NCBI RefSeq assembly: GCF_017876095.1
Contig: NZ_JAGINM010000002.1
Span: 248,001 to 312,000, forward strand
Direction: 5' to 3'
Origin: Azospirillum agricola
Lineage (GTDB): Bacteria > Pseudomonadota > Alphaproteobacteria > Azospirillales > Azospirillaceae
DNA: 64,000 nt
Below, piece after piece: positions 43,783 to 53,414 of the stretch; within the stretch, counting starts at the first letter, position 1; every line of letters starts with the position of its first letter. The notes beneath the pieces are model-generated. The model did not search any database. It had not been told where the DNA came from and saw only the letters and a program-made list of their open reading frames with translations. Both the position numbers and the translations under genes were made by a program.

Positions 43783-45370
43783 GCGACAGCTCCCGATCCT
43801 GGGGGGCGAGCGGCTGAACCGGCAGCGTGATCGTGAAGCGCACGCCGCGGCGGCCACCGCCCAGCTCCACATTGACCGCCTCGATGCGGCCGTTCATCGA
43901 GTCGATGATGCCATAACCGATCGACAAGCCAAGCCCCGATCCCTTTCCTACATCCTTGGTCGTAAAGAAGGGATCGAAGATGCGCGGAAGTATCGCCGGG
44001 TCGATGCCGCCGCCATCGTCGGTCACCTGGATGACGGCGACGCCCAACGTCGCGTCGTCGCGCACCGCCACCTCGATGCGGCCGGCCGCCTCATCGCCCG
44101 CCGCCCGCCGCGCCAGAACGGCGTCGCGCGCGTTGGCCAGCAGGTTCAGCACCACCTGCTCGAGTTGCAGGGGACGGCCGCGCACCACCAGCTCCGCCGC
44201 TCCGCCCGTCACGGCTTGCGGGGGCAGCTCCTCGCGCAGGTCGATGTTCTCCAGCCCATACTGGTGGCGGACCAGATCGACGGCGCTGCGGACGCTGCCG
44301 GCCGGCGCGAAGTCGCACTGCCCGCCGCCGTCGCGCCGCCCGAAGGTGCGGACATGGTCGATCAGCTTGCCCATCCGCTCGGTCTGCTCGATCACCAGCG
44401 TCATGGTCCGCTCCAGCCGGACCGGGTCGGTGGCGCCCGCGCGCAGCCGGTCGAGGGCGTTCTCGATCCACAGGCGGATGACGTTGAGCGGCTGGCTCAT
44501 CTCGTGCGCCATGCCGGCCGCCAGCGTGCCGAGCGTCGCCATCTTGGTGGTCTGGACCAGATCCTCCTGGAAGCGCTTGCGCTCGGTGACGTCGCGGCCG
44601 CTGCCGAGAATCTGGGACACCCGCCCGTCCGCGTCGCGCACCGGCACCAGAACCGTGTGGAAGACCCGGCGGCCGGCCGGCAGATCCAGCGTCTCCTCGT
44701 AATCGACCGGGACTCCGCCGTCGCGGCATTCGGTGTAGCGGGGAAGGATGTCCCCGGCCAGGGACGGATCCAGCGCCTCGGTGACGAGCCGGCCGCGCAG
44801 GCGCTCCGGATCGAGCCCGGTCACCCGCGCCAGAGCCGGGTTGATCGCGTCGTAGACGAACTGCCCGTCGGGCCGCACCGAGACGATGAACAGCGCTTCG
44901 CCCAGATTGTTGAAGAAACCGGAATAGCGCTGCTCGGCCTGACGGCGGATCTCGATCTCGCGCTGGAGCGCCTCGTTGGCTTCGGCCATCTGACGCGGGC
45001 TGGGCAGGGCCAGCAGGCGCGGCATCAGCAGCCACAGCGTCACCGCCGTCAGCAGCGAGACCAGCGCGGTGAAGCCCTTGATCACCGCCTCGGTAACGTA
45101 GTCGGCGTTCCACAGGGTCCAGATGTTGAAGAAATGCGTGGTGCCGCAAGCGAGGATGAAGACCGCGAAAAGCACCGCGACCCAGCCGAAGGCGATGTCG
45201 CGGCGGCGATGGACGAAATAGAGCAGGGCCAGCGGAATCGAAAAATAGGACAGACCGATCAGGCTGTCGGCGCCGACATGCAGCGCCAGTATGTCCGGTC
45301 TCCACAACAGGCACACGCCGTGCGGCACGAACTCGCTCGCATCCCACACCGACTCCAGTGCTCCCGCCAT
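43775..45370 (-). CDS. Hybrid-type sensor histidine kinase with an ethylene-receptor-like membrane domain
   Basis: A 531-aa kinase (single sensor kinase without its own receiver, despite the broad family). Residues 20-125 form three membrane helices. Asp35, Tyr42, Ile45, Pro46, Ile72, Cys75 and His79 (SYFSIPLALLYFV and FILACGTTHFFNIWT) correspond to ETR1 Asp25, Tyr32, Ile35, Pro36, Ile62, Cys65 and His69, each with an offset of ten, the residues that hold Cu(I) and ethylene. A PAS domain follows (about 150-270), then HisKA with His289 (AAGMAHEMSQPLN) and the HATPase_c domain (NLLANARDAV, VTDDGGGI, GKGSGLGLS). ATG 45370 has GGAAGCGAGG upstream; a longer frame to 45508 is possible. It overlaps the response regulator gene and forms a two-component pair with it. 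Confidence 0.88.
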   Translation of the reverse strand: MAGALESVWDASEFVPHGVCLLWRPDILALHVGADSLIGLSYFSIPLALLYFVHRRRDIAFGWVAVLFAVFILACGTTHFFNIWTLWNADYVTEAVIKGFTALVSLLTAVTLWLLMPRLLALPSPRQMAEANEALQREIEIRRQAEQRYSGFFNNLGEALFIVSVRPDGQFVYDAINPALARVTGLDPERLRGRLVTEALDPSLAGDILPRYTECRDGGVPVDYEETLDLPAGRRVFHTVLVPVRDADGRVSQILGSGRDVTERKRFQEDLVQTTKMATLGTLAAGMAHEMSQPLNVIRLWIENALDRLRAGATDPVRLERTMTLVIEQTERMGKLIDHVRTFGRRDGGGQCDFAPAGSVRSAVDLVRHQYGLENIDLREELPPQAVTGGAAELVVRGRPLQLEQVVLNLLANARDAVLARRAAGDEAAGRIEVAVRDDATLGVAVIQVTDDGGGIDPAILPRIFDPFFTTKDVGKGSGLGLSIGYGIIDSMNGRIEAVNVELGGGRRGVRFTITLPVQPLAPQDRELSHA

Positions 45371-45632
45371 ACGGACCTCGCTTCCCTGCCCCGGCCCGGC
45401 CCCCTGGTCACCGGATCGAGGTGACCGTTTCGAGCCGAAACAACCCGAAGCCATGCCACGTTTGACCAATGGATTGACGCCGTCAAGACGCCAATCGGTC
45501 CACTCCATTCATCGAAGGAAATAGAGTCAGGCCCCCCGGCCATGCCCGCCGACCGGCAAATCACCGGCTGGGCGCGAGAGGGCGGCGGCCCATGGGGATC
45601 GAGCCGCCGCCGACGCTCGCAAGCGGTGCCTG

Positions 45633-47240
45633 TCAGGCGGCCGTGTGGACCTTGCGGTTCTGTTCGCGCGTCTTGAGGAAGCGCAGGGCCGGATAATCCT
45701 CCTGCGACCGGTTCAGGTGCCAGGCGTTGCGGGCCAGGAACACCAGCGCGCCGTCATGGTCCTCCGCCAGCGCCGAGCGGTTGAGGTCGATGAACTTCTC
45801 CAACTGGACCTTGTCGTCGGTCTCGATCCAGCGCGCGGCGTCGAGCCCGGCCCCCTCGAAGCGGGCCTGGAGTCCGTACTCCGCCTCGATGCGGGCGGCG
45901 AGCACCTCGAACTGGAGCTGACCGACCACGCCGACCACCCAGTCGGCCCCGGTCAGCGGCTTGAACACCTGGGAGGCGCCCTCCTCCGCGAAATGCTCCA
46001 GCGCCTTGCGCAGATGCTTGACCCGCATGGGGTCGTCGGGCCGCACGCGCTGCAACAGCTCCGGCGCGAAGCTCGGCACGCCGGTGAAGCGCAGCTCCTC
46101 GCCCTCGGTCAGCGTGTCGCCGATTCGCAGGGATCCGTGGTTGGGGATGCCCATGATGTCGCCCGGCCACGCTTCCTCCGCCACCTCGCGGTCGCGGGCC
46201 AGGAACAGCACGGCGTTGTTCACCGCCATCAGCTTGCCCGAGCGGACATGCTTCAGCTTGGCGCCGCGCTTGTAGCGGCCCGAGCAGAGGCGGACGAAGG
46301 CGATGCGGTCGCGATGGTTGGGGTCCATGTTGGCCTGGACCTTGAACACGAAGCCGGTGATCTTCTCCTCGTCCGGCTGGACGGTGCGCGGATCGGCCGG
46401 CTGCGGGCGCGGCGGCGGCGCGTTCTCGGCCAGACCCGACAGCAGCTCGCGCACGCCGAAGTTGTTGATCGCCGAGCCGAAATAGATCGGCGTCAGGTGG
46501 CCGGCGCGGTACGCCTCCAGATCGAAGGGCGGCATCAGGCCGCGCGCCATCTCGACCTCCTCGCGCAGCTTGGCGGCGGCGTGGGCGGGCAGCAGCTCGT
46601 CGAGCCGGGGGTCGTCGAGGCCGTTGCACTCGATGCCCTCGTCGATCTCGTCGCCCTTGCTGCGGTCCATCAGGATCAGCCGGTCGCGGATCAGGTCGTA
46701 GCAGCCGAGGAAGTCGCGGCCCATGCCGATCGGCCAACTCGCCGGGGTGACCTCCAGCGCCAGCGAGCTTTCGATCTCCGAGATGAGGTCGAAGGGGTCG
46801 CGGGCCTCGCGGTCCATCTTGTTGCAGAAGGTGATGATCGGCACGTCGCGCAGGCGGCAGACCTCGAACAGCTTCAGCGTCTGCGATTCGATGCCCTTCG
46901 CCCCGTCGATCACCATCACGGCGCTGTCCACGGCGGTCAGCGTGCGGTAGGTGTCCTCCGAGAAGTCCTCGTGGCCCGGCGTGTCGAGCAGGTTGAAGGT
47001 GCGCCCGTCGTAATCGAAGGTCATCACCGAGGCGGTGACCGAAATTCCGCGCTCGCGCTCCACCTTCATCCAGTCGGACTTGGCGCGGCGCTGCTCGCCG
47101 CGCGCCTTGACGGCGCCCGCCATCTGGATGGCGCCGCCGAACAGCAGCAGCTTTTCCGTGAGGGTGGTCTTGCCGGCGTCGGGGTGCGCGATGATGGCGA
47201 AGGTCCGACGGCGGGAGACGGCGTCCTGAAGCTCGGACAT
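45633..47240 (-). CDS. prfC: Peptide chain release factor 3
   Basis: RF3 is a translational GTPase that recycles RF1/RF2 after termination. It has 535 aa, the family length. The GTPase motifs are AHPDAGKTTLTEKLL (G1), RGISVTASVM (switch I), LDTPGHEDFSEDTYRTL (G3, with the RF3-specific FSEDTYR) and FCNKMDREARDP (G4). C-terminal domains include GADWVVGVVGQLQFEVL. The stop is at 45633. It stands alone: neighbours are the sensor kinase gene (262 bp away) and an orphan collar-domain protein. No features look abnormal. Confidence 0.96.
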   Translation of the reverse strand: MSELQDAVSRRRTFAIIAHPDAGKTTLTEKLLLFGGAIQMAGAVKARGEQRRAKSDWMKVERERGISVTASVMTFDYDGRTFNLLDTPGHEDFSEDTYRTLTAVDSAVMVIDGAKGIESQTLKLFEVCRLRDVPIITFCNKMDREARDPFDLISEIESSLALEVTPASWPIGMGRDFLGCYDLIRDRLILMDRSKGDEIDEGIECNGLDDPRLDELLPAHAAAKLREEVEMARGLMPPFDLEAYRAGHLTPIYFGSAINNFGVRELLSGLAENAPPPRPQPADPRTVQPDEEKITGFVFKVQANMDPNHRDRIAFVRLCSGRYKRGAKLKHVRSGKLMAVNNAVLFLARDREVAEEAWPGDIMGIPNHGSLRIGDTLTEGEELRFTGVPSFAPELLQRVRPDDPMRVKHLRKALEHFAEEGASQVFKPLTGADWVVGVVGQLQFEVLAARIEAEYGLQARFEGAGLDAARWIETDDKVQLEKFIDLNRSALAEDHDGALVFLARNAWHLNRSQEDYPALRFLKTREQNRKVHTAA

Positions 47241-47386
47241 GCGCTAGGTCCCGTAACTGAGGCGATGAAGGATCGAAAACGGCGAAAAGGGCCGGCAGGC
47301 GGATCGCGCCCCCCGGCCCTCGTCGCTTCTTCCGCCTCTACATAGCAGCCGGTGGGTCCGGTTTCCAGTAGACCCGCATCATGGGG

Positions 47387-47644
47387 TCAATCGTCGCCCA
47401 TCGGGAACTCACCGTCACAGCAGATCATGTACCGAAGCGCCGGCGCCGGCCCCTTGTCGCGCAGATCCGGCAAGGCGAAGGTCGCCTGCCCCGGATTGCC
47501 GCCCCACTTGTTCCCGATCAGGGAGTAGAGGGCCTGCATGCGATGATCGCTGCCGAAGGACAGGACACGTCCGTCGCACGGGAGGAAGCCGCGCGGAGTC
47601 CTGTCGAACGGCACCAGGATGATTTCACCAAGAAAACGTTCCAC
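47387..47644 (-). CDS. Small phage tail-collar domain protein
   Basis: An 85-residue protein whose whole length matches the phage tail collar fold: FLGEIILVPFDRTPRGFLPC, then DGRVLSFGSDHRMQALYSLI, GNKWGGNPGQATFALPDLRD and a closing GPAPALRYMIC. This motif (GEI...P.GW..CDG..L....ALF.LIG..YGG.G..TF.LPDLR) is typical of microcystin-dependent-type collar proteins. It begins at GTG 47644 with GGAGAG ten bases upstream. It is shorter than normal phage collar proteins, and there are no other phage genes nearby, so it is a relic or a domesticated orphan. The reading frame is intact. Confidence 0.78.
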   Translation of the reverse strand: MERFLGEIILVPFDRTPRGFLPCDGRVLSFGSDHRMQALYSLIGNKWGGNPGQATFALPDLRDKGPAPALRYMICCDGEFPMGDD

Positions 47645-47772
47645 GTCATCTCTCCATGTCGCATCGCCACGAATGCCGGCCCTTCAGGAAGCAGCTCGGC
47701 ACGGGAGAGAAAAAATCGCATGGAACACGGATAAGGCGTTGTCCGCAACCTGTCTTTCGCGAAAAAGGACGC

Positions 47773-47815
47773 GGGCGCGGTGCGCGGGAAAACCCGTCTC
47801 CCGCGCACCGCGCCC
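47773..47815 (-). terminator. Strong hairpin behind asd
   Basis: Seventeen base pairs match exactly: 47773-47789 (GGGCGCGGTGCGCGGGA) with 47799-47815, loop of nine. On the minus strand it lies 13 bp behind the asd stop and is followed at a few bases by CCTTTTTCG. It is the probable terminator of asd. Confidence 0.85.
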
Positions 47816-47827
47816 TTGCGCCACCCG

Positions 47828-48862
<1,035 letters not shown>

Positions 48863-48924
48863 TGTCGGGGTCCGTTCCTGTCTGGTCCTGGTGGTTGGAC
48901 CGGACGCAGACCCCGGATACGACG

Positions 48925-48951
48925 AGGCCCCGTCCGTGTCCGGCGGGGCCT
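48925..48951 (-). terminator. Candidate attenuator hairpin in the asd leader
   Basis: On the minus strand AGGCCCCGCCGG and CGGACGGGGCCT can pair with one mismatch; the hairpin lies 33 bp after the leader stop and 63 bp before ATG 48862. There is no strong T-run, so the terminator activity is uncertain. It is placed where the attenuator of an amino-acid leader would be expected. Confidence 0.45.
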
Positions 48952-48983
48952 GCCTCGTGGAAGATACGCGCGGATCGGTCCGA

Positions 48984-49061
48984 TCAGCACACGCCACGAG
49001 ACGGCCCGCCGCAGCGAGTCGCTTTTTTCGTAGTCGTGGTGGTGATGGCGATGCGGATCAT
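48984..49061 (-). CDS. Putative Thr/Ile/Lys leader peptide of asd
   Basis: A 25-codon frame starting ATG 49061 and ending TGA 48986-48984. It begins [13 protein letters not shown]: three Ile codons, five consecutive Thr codons and two Lys codons within 13 residues, followed by an unremarkable tail ending GVC. Thr, Ile and Lys are precisely the end products of the pathway that asd feeds. The E. coli thr leader has a comparable run. Ribosome stalling here would couple translation to transcription of asd, 122 bp downstream. The ribosome site is weak (GAAGCGTG). An overlapping frame gives a His-rich string, so the choice of frame is inference. Confidence 0.5.
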   Translation of the reverse strand: MIRIAITTTTTKKATRCGGPSRGVC

Positions 49062-49142
49062 GGTCACGCTTCATACTGGACCGCGCGGGGCTTGTAAAGC
49101 GCCCGCGCGGCCGTCGCCGCATTTATTCCAACCGCCCCCAGG

Positions 49143-51644
49143 TTACGGCCGGAAGCCGTCGCCCTCGTGGATCGGCTTGACCGGGTGCACGTCCCAGATC
49201 TCCTTGGCGTACTCGTTGACCGTGCGGTCGGACGAGAACCAGCCCATGCTCGCCGTGTTGAGGATCGCCTTGCGGGTCCATTCCTCCGGATCGCGGTAGA
49301 GCTGCATCGCCGCCTCCTGCGCCCGGCAATAGTCGGCGAAGTCGGCGGTCACCAGGAAATGGTCGCCGCCGTCGGTCAGCGCCTGGAGGATCGGGTGGTA
49401 GCGGTTGCGGTCGTCCGGCGAGAAGACGCCGGTCGAGATCATGTCGAGCGCCCGCTTCAGGCTGGGGTTCGAGGCGATGACCTCGCGCGGGTTGAAGCCG
49501 CCCGACGCCCGCAGGTCGTTCACCTCGTCGGCGGTCATGCCGAAGATGAAGATGTTGTCGGGGCCGACATGCTCGCGGATCTCGACGTTGGCGCCGTCCA
49601 GCGTGCCGATGGTCAAGGCACCGTTCAGCGCCAGCTTCATGTTGCCGGTGCCCGACGCCTCCATGCCGGCGGTGGAGATCTGCTCGGAGATGTCGGCCGC
49701 CGGGATGATGATCTCCGCCGCGGTGACGTTGTAGTTGGGCAGATAGACGACCTTCAGGTTGTCGTGCACCGACGGGTCGTGGTTCACCACCTTGGCGACG
49801 TCGTTGATCAGTTTGATGATCAGCTTGGCCATGTGGTAGGAGGGCGCCGCCTTGCCGGCGAAGATCTTGGTGACCGGCACCCAGGAGACGGTCGGGTTGT
49901 CGCGCATCTCGTTGTAGAGCGCCACCGTGTGCAGCACGTTGAGGAGCTGGCGCTTGTACTCGTGCATGCGCTTGACCTGCACGTCGAAGATGCTGTCGAC
50001 CTGCACCTCCTCGCCGGTCTGGCGGGCGATGTAGGCGGCCAGCCGCTTCTTGTTCTTGCGCTTGGCGCGGCGGAACTCCTCGCGGAACACCACGTCGTCG
50101 GCCTTCTCCTTGAGCGCCGAGATCTGCTCCAGGTCGGAGATCCAGCCCTCGCCGATGCGCGACGTGATCAGCTCCGACAGGGCCGGGTTGGCCTGCTTCA
50201 GCCAGCGGCGCGGGGTGATGCCGTTGGTCTTGTTGTTGATGCGGTCGGGGAATTCCTCGTGGAAGTCGGCGAAGACCGTCTGCTTCATCAGGTCGGTGTG
50301 CAGCGCCGAGACGCCGTTGACCTTGTGCGAGCCGAGGAAGGCCAGGTTGCCCATGCGCACGCGGCGGTCGCCGCGCTCGTCGATCAGCGACAGGCGCGAC
50401 AGCTTGGCGTTGTCGCCCGAGGTCCGCGCCTTGGAGCGGTTCAGGAACTTGGCGTTGATCTCGTAGATGATCTGCATGTGGCGCGGCAGAACGCGCTCGA
50501 CCATCCGCACCGGCCAGGCTTCCAGCGCCTCCGGCAGCAGGGTGTGGTTGGTGTAGGCGAAGGTCGCCCGCGTGATCTCCCACGCCGCGTCCCAGCGCAG
50601 CGCGTGCTGGTCGACCAGCAGCCGCATCAGCTCGGCGATGCCGATCGCCGGGTGGGTGTCGTTGAGCTGGATCGCCGCCTTGTTCGGCAGATTGTCGAAG
50701 CTGGTGTGGTGCTGGAGATAGCGGCGCAGGATGTCCTGCAACGACGCCGAGGTGAAGAAGTATTCCTGCTTGAAGCGCAGCTCCTTGCCGGTTTCGGTGG
50801 CGTCGTTCGGGTAGAGGACGCGGCTGAGATTCTCCGACAGGATCTTCTGCTCGACCGCCTTCATGTAGGCGCCGTCGTTGAAGTGCCCGAAGTTGAAGTC
50901 GCGCGTCGCCCGCGCCGACCACAGGCGCAGCGTGTTGATGGTGTCGCCGCCGAAGCCGACCACCGGCGTGTCGTAGGCCATCGCCAGCACGCGGTCGGCG
51001 TCGACCCAGCGGTAGGCGCGCTCGCCGACGCTGTCGCGGAACTCCTCGACGCGGCCGTAGAACTGGACCGGGTAGAGCACCTCCGGCCGGGCGAACTCCC
51101 AGGGGTTGCCGAACTGAAGCCACTGTTCCGGGTATTCGACCTGCCAGCCATGCTCGAAGCGCTGCTCGAACAGGCCGAACTCGTAGCGGATGCCATAGCC
51201 GTAGCCGGGCAGCCCTTGGGACGCCATGCTGTCCAGGAAGCAGGCGGCGAGACGGCCGAGGCCGCCGTTGCCGAGTGCCGCGTCCGGTTCGGAATCGGTG
51301 ACGTCGTCCATCGACAGGCCCAGCCGGTCGAGCGCCTGCCGGCACTCCTCGATGATGCCCAGGTTGGACAGGCTGTTGGTCAGCAGCCGCCCGATCAGGA
51401 ATTCGAGCGAGAGGTAGTAAACACGCTTGGCATCCTCGTGGTAATAGCTGCGCGTCGTGTCCATCCAACGGTCGACGACACGGTCGCGGACGGCCAGCGC
51501 CACGGTGTGGAACCAGTCGCGGCGCGTCGCGGCGCGGGCATCCTTGCCGACCGAATAGACCAGCCATTCAAGGAATGATCGTTTGAGGCCGTCGACATCC
51601 AGACTGCGGCGTTCGATTTCACGGGATTTGTACCGAGCGTCCAT
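49143..51644 (-). CDS. glgP: Glycogen/starch/alpha-glucan phosphorylase
   Basis: GlgP releases glucose-1-phosphate from glycogen, using pyridoxal phosphate. The protein is 833 aa, typical length. It shows YYLSLEFLIGRLLTNSLSNL, ACFLDSMASQGLPGYGYGIR, NDTHPAIGIAELMRLLVD, the phosphorylase signature EASGTGNMKLALNGALTIG (the Lys binds PLP) and TLDGANVEI. ATG 51644 (MDARYKSREIERR) is the first start and is well placed. No other glg genes are adjacent, so it is an isolated member of glycogen metabolism. It precedes asd on the same strand, but the asd leader lies between them and suggests separate transcription. Confidence 0.97.
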   Translation of the reverse strand: MDARYKSREIERRSLDVDGLKRSFLEWLVYSVGKDARAATRRDWFHTVALAVRDRVVDRWMDTTRSYYHEDAKRVYYLSLEFLIGRLLTNSLSNLGIIEECRQALDRLGLSMDDVTDSEPDAALGNGGLGRLAACFLDSMASQGLPGYGYGIRYEFGLFEQRFEHGWQVEYPEQWLQFGNPWEFARPEVLYPVQFYGRVEEFRDSVGERAYRWVDADRVLAMAYDTPVVGFGGDTINTLRLWSARATRDFNFGHFNDGAYMKAVEQKILSENLSRVLYPNDATETGKELRFKQEYFFTSASLQDILRRYLQHHTSFDNLPNKAAIQLNDTHPAIGIAELMRLLVDQHALRWDAAWEITRATFAYTNHTLLPEALEAWPVRMVERVLPRHMQIIYEINAKFLNRSKARTSGDNAKLSRLSLIDERGDRRVRMGNLAFLGSHKVNGVSALHTDLMKQTVFADFHEEFPDRINNKTNGITPRRWLKQANPALSELITSRIGEGWISDLEQISALKEKADDVVFREEFRRAKRKNKKRLAAYIARQTGEEVQVDSIFDVQVKRMHEYKRQLLNVLHTVALYNEMRDNPTVSWVPVTKIFAGKAAPSYHMAKLIIKLINDVAKVVNHDPSVHDNLKVVYLPNYNVTAAEIIIPAADISEQISTAGMEASGTGNMKLALNGALTIGTLDGANVEIREHVGPDNIFIFGMTADEVNDLRASGGFNPREVIASNPSLKRALDMISTGVFSPDDRNRYHPILQALTDGGDHFLVTADFADYCRAQEAAMQLYRDPEEWTRKAILNTASMGWFSSDRTVNEYAKEIWDVHPVKPIHEGDGFRP

Positions 51645-51842
51645 GTCTTGACCTTCTGCGTTGACTGGGCCAGCGGGAGCGGGAGGATCACGAGGGGGCG
51701 TGGATCACACGGCCGGCGCTTCCTGACGACAACAGTCCATTGGCTTGGTTAAGCATTGCTTTCCGGAATCGGCGGAGCGCCCGCTTTCCCTTTGGTGCAA
51801 AGGGAGTAGGATGGCTCGCCCTCCTCTTCCGACCCCTCAACG

Positions 51843-52331
51843 ATGCGTCACGAAATCGATCCTGTCCACTGCGCCGCAACACCGATTGCGTTCCGCCGGG
51901 CCGAATTGCGCGACATTCCGGCGCTGCTGGCCATCGAGGATCTGTGCTTCCCGACCGACCGGATGAGCCGGCGCAACTTCCGCTACGCCATCACGCACGC
52001 CAAGGGTGCGTTCCTGGTGGCCGAGCGGGCCGGGCGCGTCGCCGGCTATGGGGTCGTCGGGTTCCACGCGGGGACGCGGATCGGCCGCCTGACCTCCTTC
52101 GCCGTCGATCCCGGCTGCCGCCGGCTGGGGATCGCCCGCCGCCTGCTGGCGGCGCTGGAGGACGCGGCGCGGGGCCATGGCTGCCGCGCCATCCGGCTGG
52201 AGGTGCGGCGCGACAACACCCCGGCCATCGCCCTCTACACCCGCACCGGATACGGCGTGTTCGGCCTGTACCTCCAGTATTATGAAGACGACATGGCGGC
52301 GTTGCGATTGGAAAAGCGGCTGGAGGCCTGA
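51843..52331 (+). CDS. GNAT family N-acetyltransferase (RimI-like)
   Basis: A 162-aa acetyltransferase with the GNAT fold. FRRAELRDIPALLAIEDLCF is the N-terminal beta/alpha unit. The acetyl-CoA loop is VDPGCRRLGIARRLLAAL (R/Q-x-x-G-x-G/A). RLEVRRDNTPAIALYTRTGY is motif B of RimI-type enzymes, which acetylate the N-termini of ribosomal proteins or other protein N-termini. Start ATG 51843 (MRHEIDPVHC) is chosen; the promoter should lie in the 198 bp shared with glgP. It is not linked to a tRNA or ribosomal gene, so the target is unknown. Confidence 0.88.
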   Translation: MRHEIDPVHCAATPIAFRRAELRDIPALLAIEDLCFPTDRMSRRNFRYAITHAKGAFLVAERAGRVAGYGVVGFHAGTRIGRLTSFAVDPGCRRLGIARRLLAALEDAARGHGCRAIRLEVRRDNTPAIALYTRTGYGVFGLYLQYYEDDMAALRLEKRLEA

Positions 52332-52801
52332 ATCGTTCCGGTCCGGCAACCGTCGCGCGCCCTGTCATAACGATAGGGTTAAGCCTTTCTGCGGCCGTCG
52401 GGCCGAAATCGCCGCCCGACCTCGCCGAAGTCGCTCTTTCCGCCCCCGGCCGGGGAACAACCCGGATCGCCCCGCGTTCATGAACCAACGCGATCATCAC
52501 CGGGAGCGTTCTCCAGAGCGGTCCGCCGCCGGAAGCGCCCCCTTGCCGAGCGATGAGGGACCTATGACGACCGTTCGTTCCGCGCGCCTTTCCGGCTCCA
52601 TCGGCCGGGCCTTCTAACCGCCGTTACCGACCCCGACACCGCCTTGTCACTCCCCGGAAACCGGCCCGCGATCGAACCGCGCGCCGGATGGGGAATCGTC
52701 GTCTCCGTCCGGGCGCCACCCGGCCGGCAGCCCCGCCGCGCCTCCGAACGGGACGCGCGGCGGACGGGGACGCGGCATACCTTGTGGAGGAAATAACGAT
52801 C
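52332..52801 (+). other. Upstream region of the ECF sigma factor gene
   Basis: The region holds an EcfG-type promoter at 52454-52478 and then about 315 bp before the sigma factor start. No NepR-like gene can be read in any frame. A 17-codon frame (52564-52617, MTTVRSARLSGSIGRAF) has GAGGGA upstream and might be translated. It is too short and without parallels, so I do not call it. Confidence 0.5.
52454..52478 (+). promoter_or_regulatory. EcfG-type promoter upstream of the ECF sigma factor
   Basis: GGAAC (52454-52458), 16 bases, CGTT (52475-52478) match the EcfG consensus exactly. Transcription would start near 52485 and give a leader of about 315 bases before ATG 52802. Such promoters mark autoregulation of EcfG-type sigma factors and other members of the general stress regulon. 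Confidence 0.65.
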
Positions 52802-53275
52802 ATGGCGTACTCGTTCGAATCCGAGCTGATCCGCTGCATGCCCAACCTGCAACGCTACGCCTGCAAACTGACCCGCGACGCCAGCGCGGCGGAGGACCTG
52901 ATGCAGGATTGCCTGGCCCGCGCCCTTTCCCGTCAGCATCGTTTCGAACCCGGCACGAACATGCAGGCGTGGCTGACCACCATGCTGAAGAATCTGCATT
53001 TCAACAACCTCCAGCGCGACCGCCACGTCACCAAGGTGGAGCTGTGGGACGGCGCCATGTCGGTCGAGGCCGCGCAGATGTCGCGGCTGATGTTCCGCGA
53101 CGTCGACCGCGCCTTTTCCGCCCTCACCCCCAGCCAGCGCAAGGTGGTGAAGCTGGTCGCCATCGAGGGGCGCCCCTACCAGGAGGCGGCGGAAACGCTG
53201 AACGTGTCGATCGGCACCATCCGCTCCCGCCTGTGCCGTGCCCGCGAACGGTTGAACAACCTGATGGCCGCCTGA
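52802..53275 (+). CDS. ECF-type RNA polymerase sigma factor
   Basis: A 157-aa sigma factor with only regions 2 and 4. Region 2 is ELIRCMPNLQRYACKLTRDA, AAEDLMQDCLARALS and the DNA-melting part NMQAWLTTMLKNLHFNN. Region 4 is the HTH ALTPSQRKVVKLVAIEGRPY then QEAAETLNVSIGTIRSRLCR-type. Region 2 and 4 resemble EcfG-like (RpoE-type) factors of alphaproteobacteria. ATG 52802 has a strong ribosome site (GGAGGAAAT). An EcfG-type promoter upstream suggests autoregulation. No NepR or PhyR gene is adjacent, so it may be an additional paralogue. A strong terminator follows at 53313-53345. Confidence 0.92.
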   Translation: MAYSFESELIRCMPNLQRYACKLTRDASAAEDLMQDCLARALSRQHRFEPGTNMQAWLTTMLKNLHFNNLQRDRHVTKVELWDGAMSVEAAQMSRLMFRDVDRAFSALTPSQRKVVKLVAIEGRPYQEAAETLNVSIGTIRSRLCRARERLNNLMAA

Positions 53276-53312
53276 CCCTTCCCTCCCCTGTCCCCTTTTC
53301 CCGACTCGCCCG

Positions 53313-53345
53313 AGGCCCCTCCCCTTCGCGGGGGAGGGGCCTTTT
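53313..53345 (+). terminator. Intrinsic terminator of the ECF sigma factor gene
   Basis: AGGCCCCTCCCC (53313-53324) pairs perfectly with GGGGAGGGGCCT (53331-53342) around TTCGCG, and TTTT follows. It lies 37 bp behind the sigma factor stop and before the convergent SDR gene. Confidence 0.85.
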
Positions 53346-53414
53346 CCATGCTCGCCCGCTCATTTCCATCCGCCAGATCGAGCCCCGGAGACGGCCCCGG
53401 AGTCAGTCCCGGAA

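Noticed and set aside
52480..52617. A 45-codon frame directly behind the EcfG promoter
   Set aside because: Its start lies inside or at the expected transcription start, and no NepR-like motif is present.
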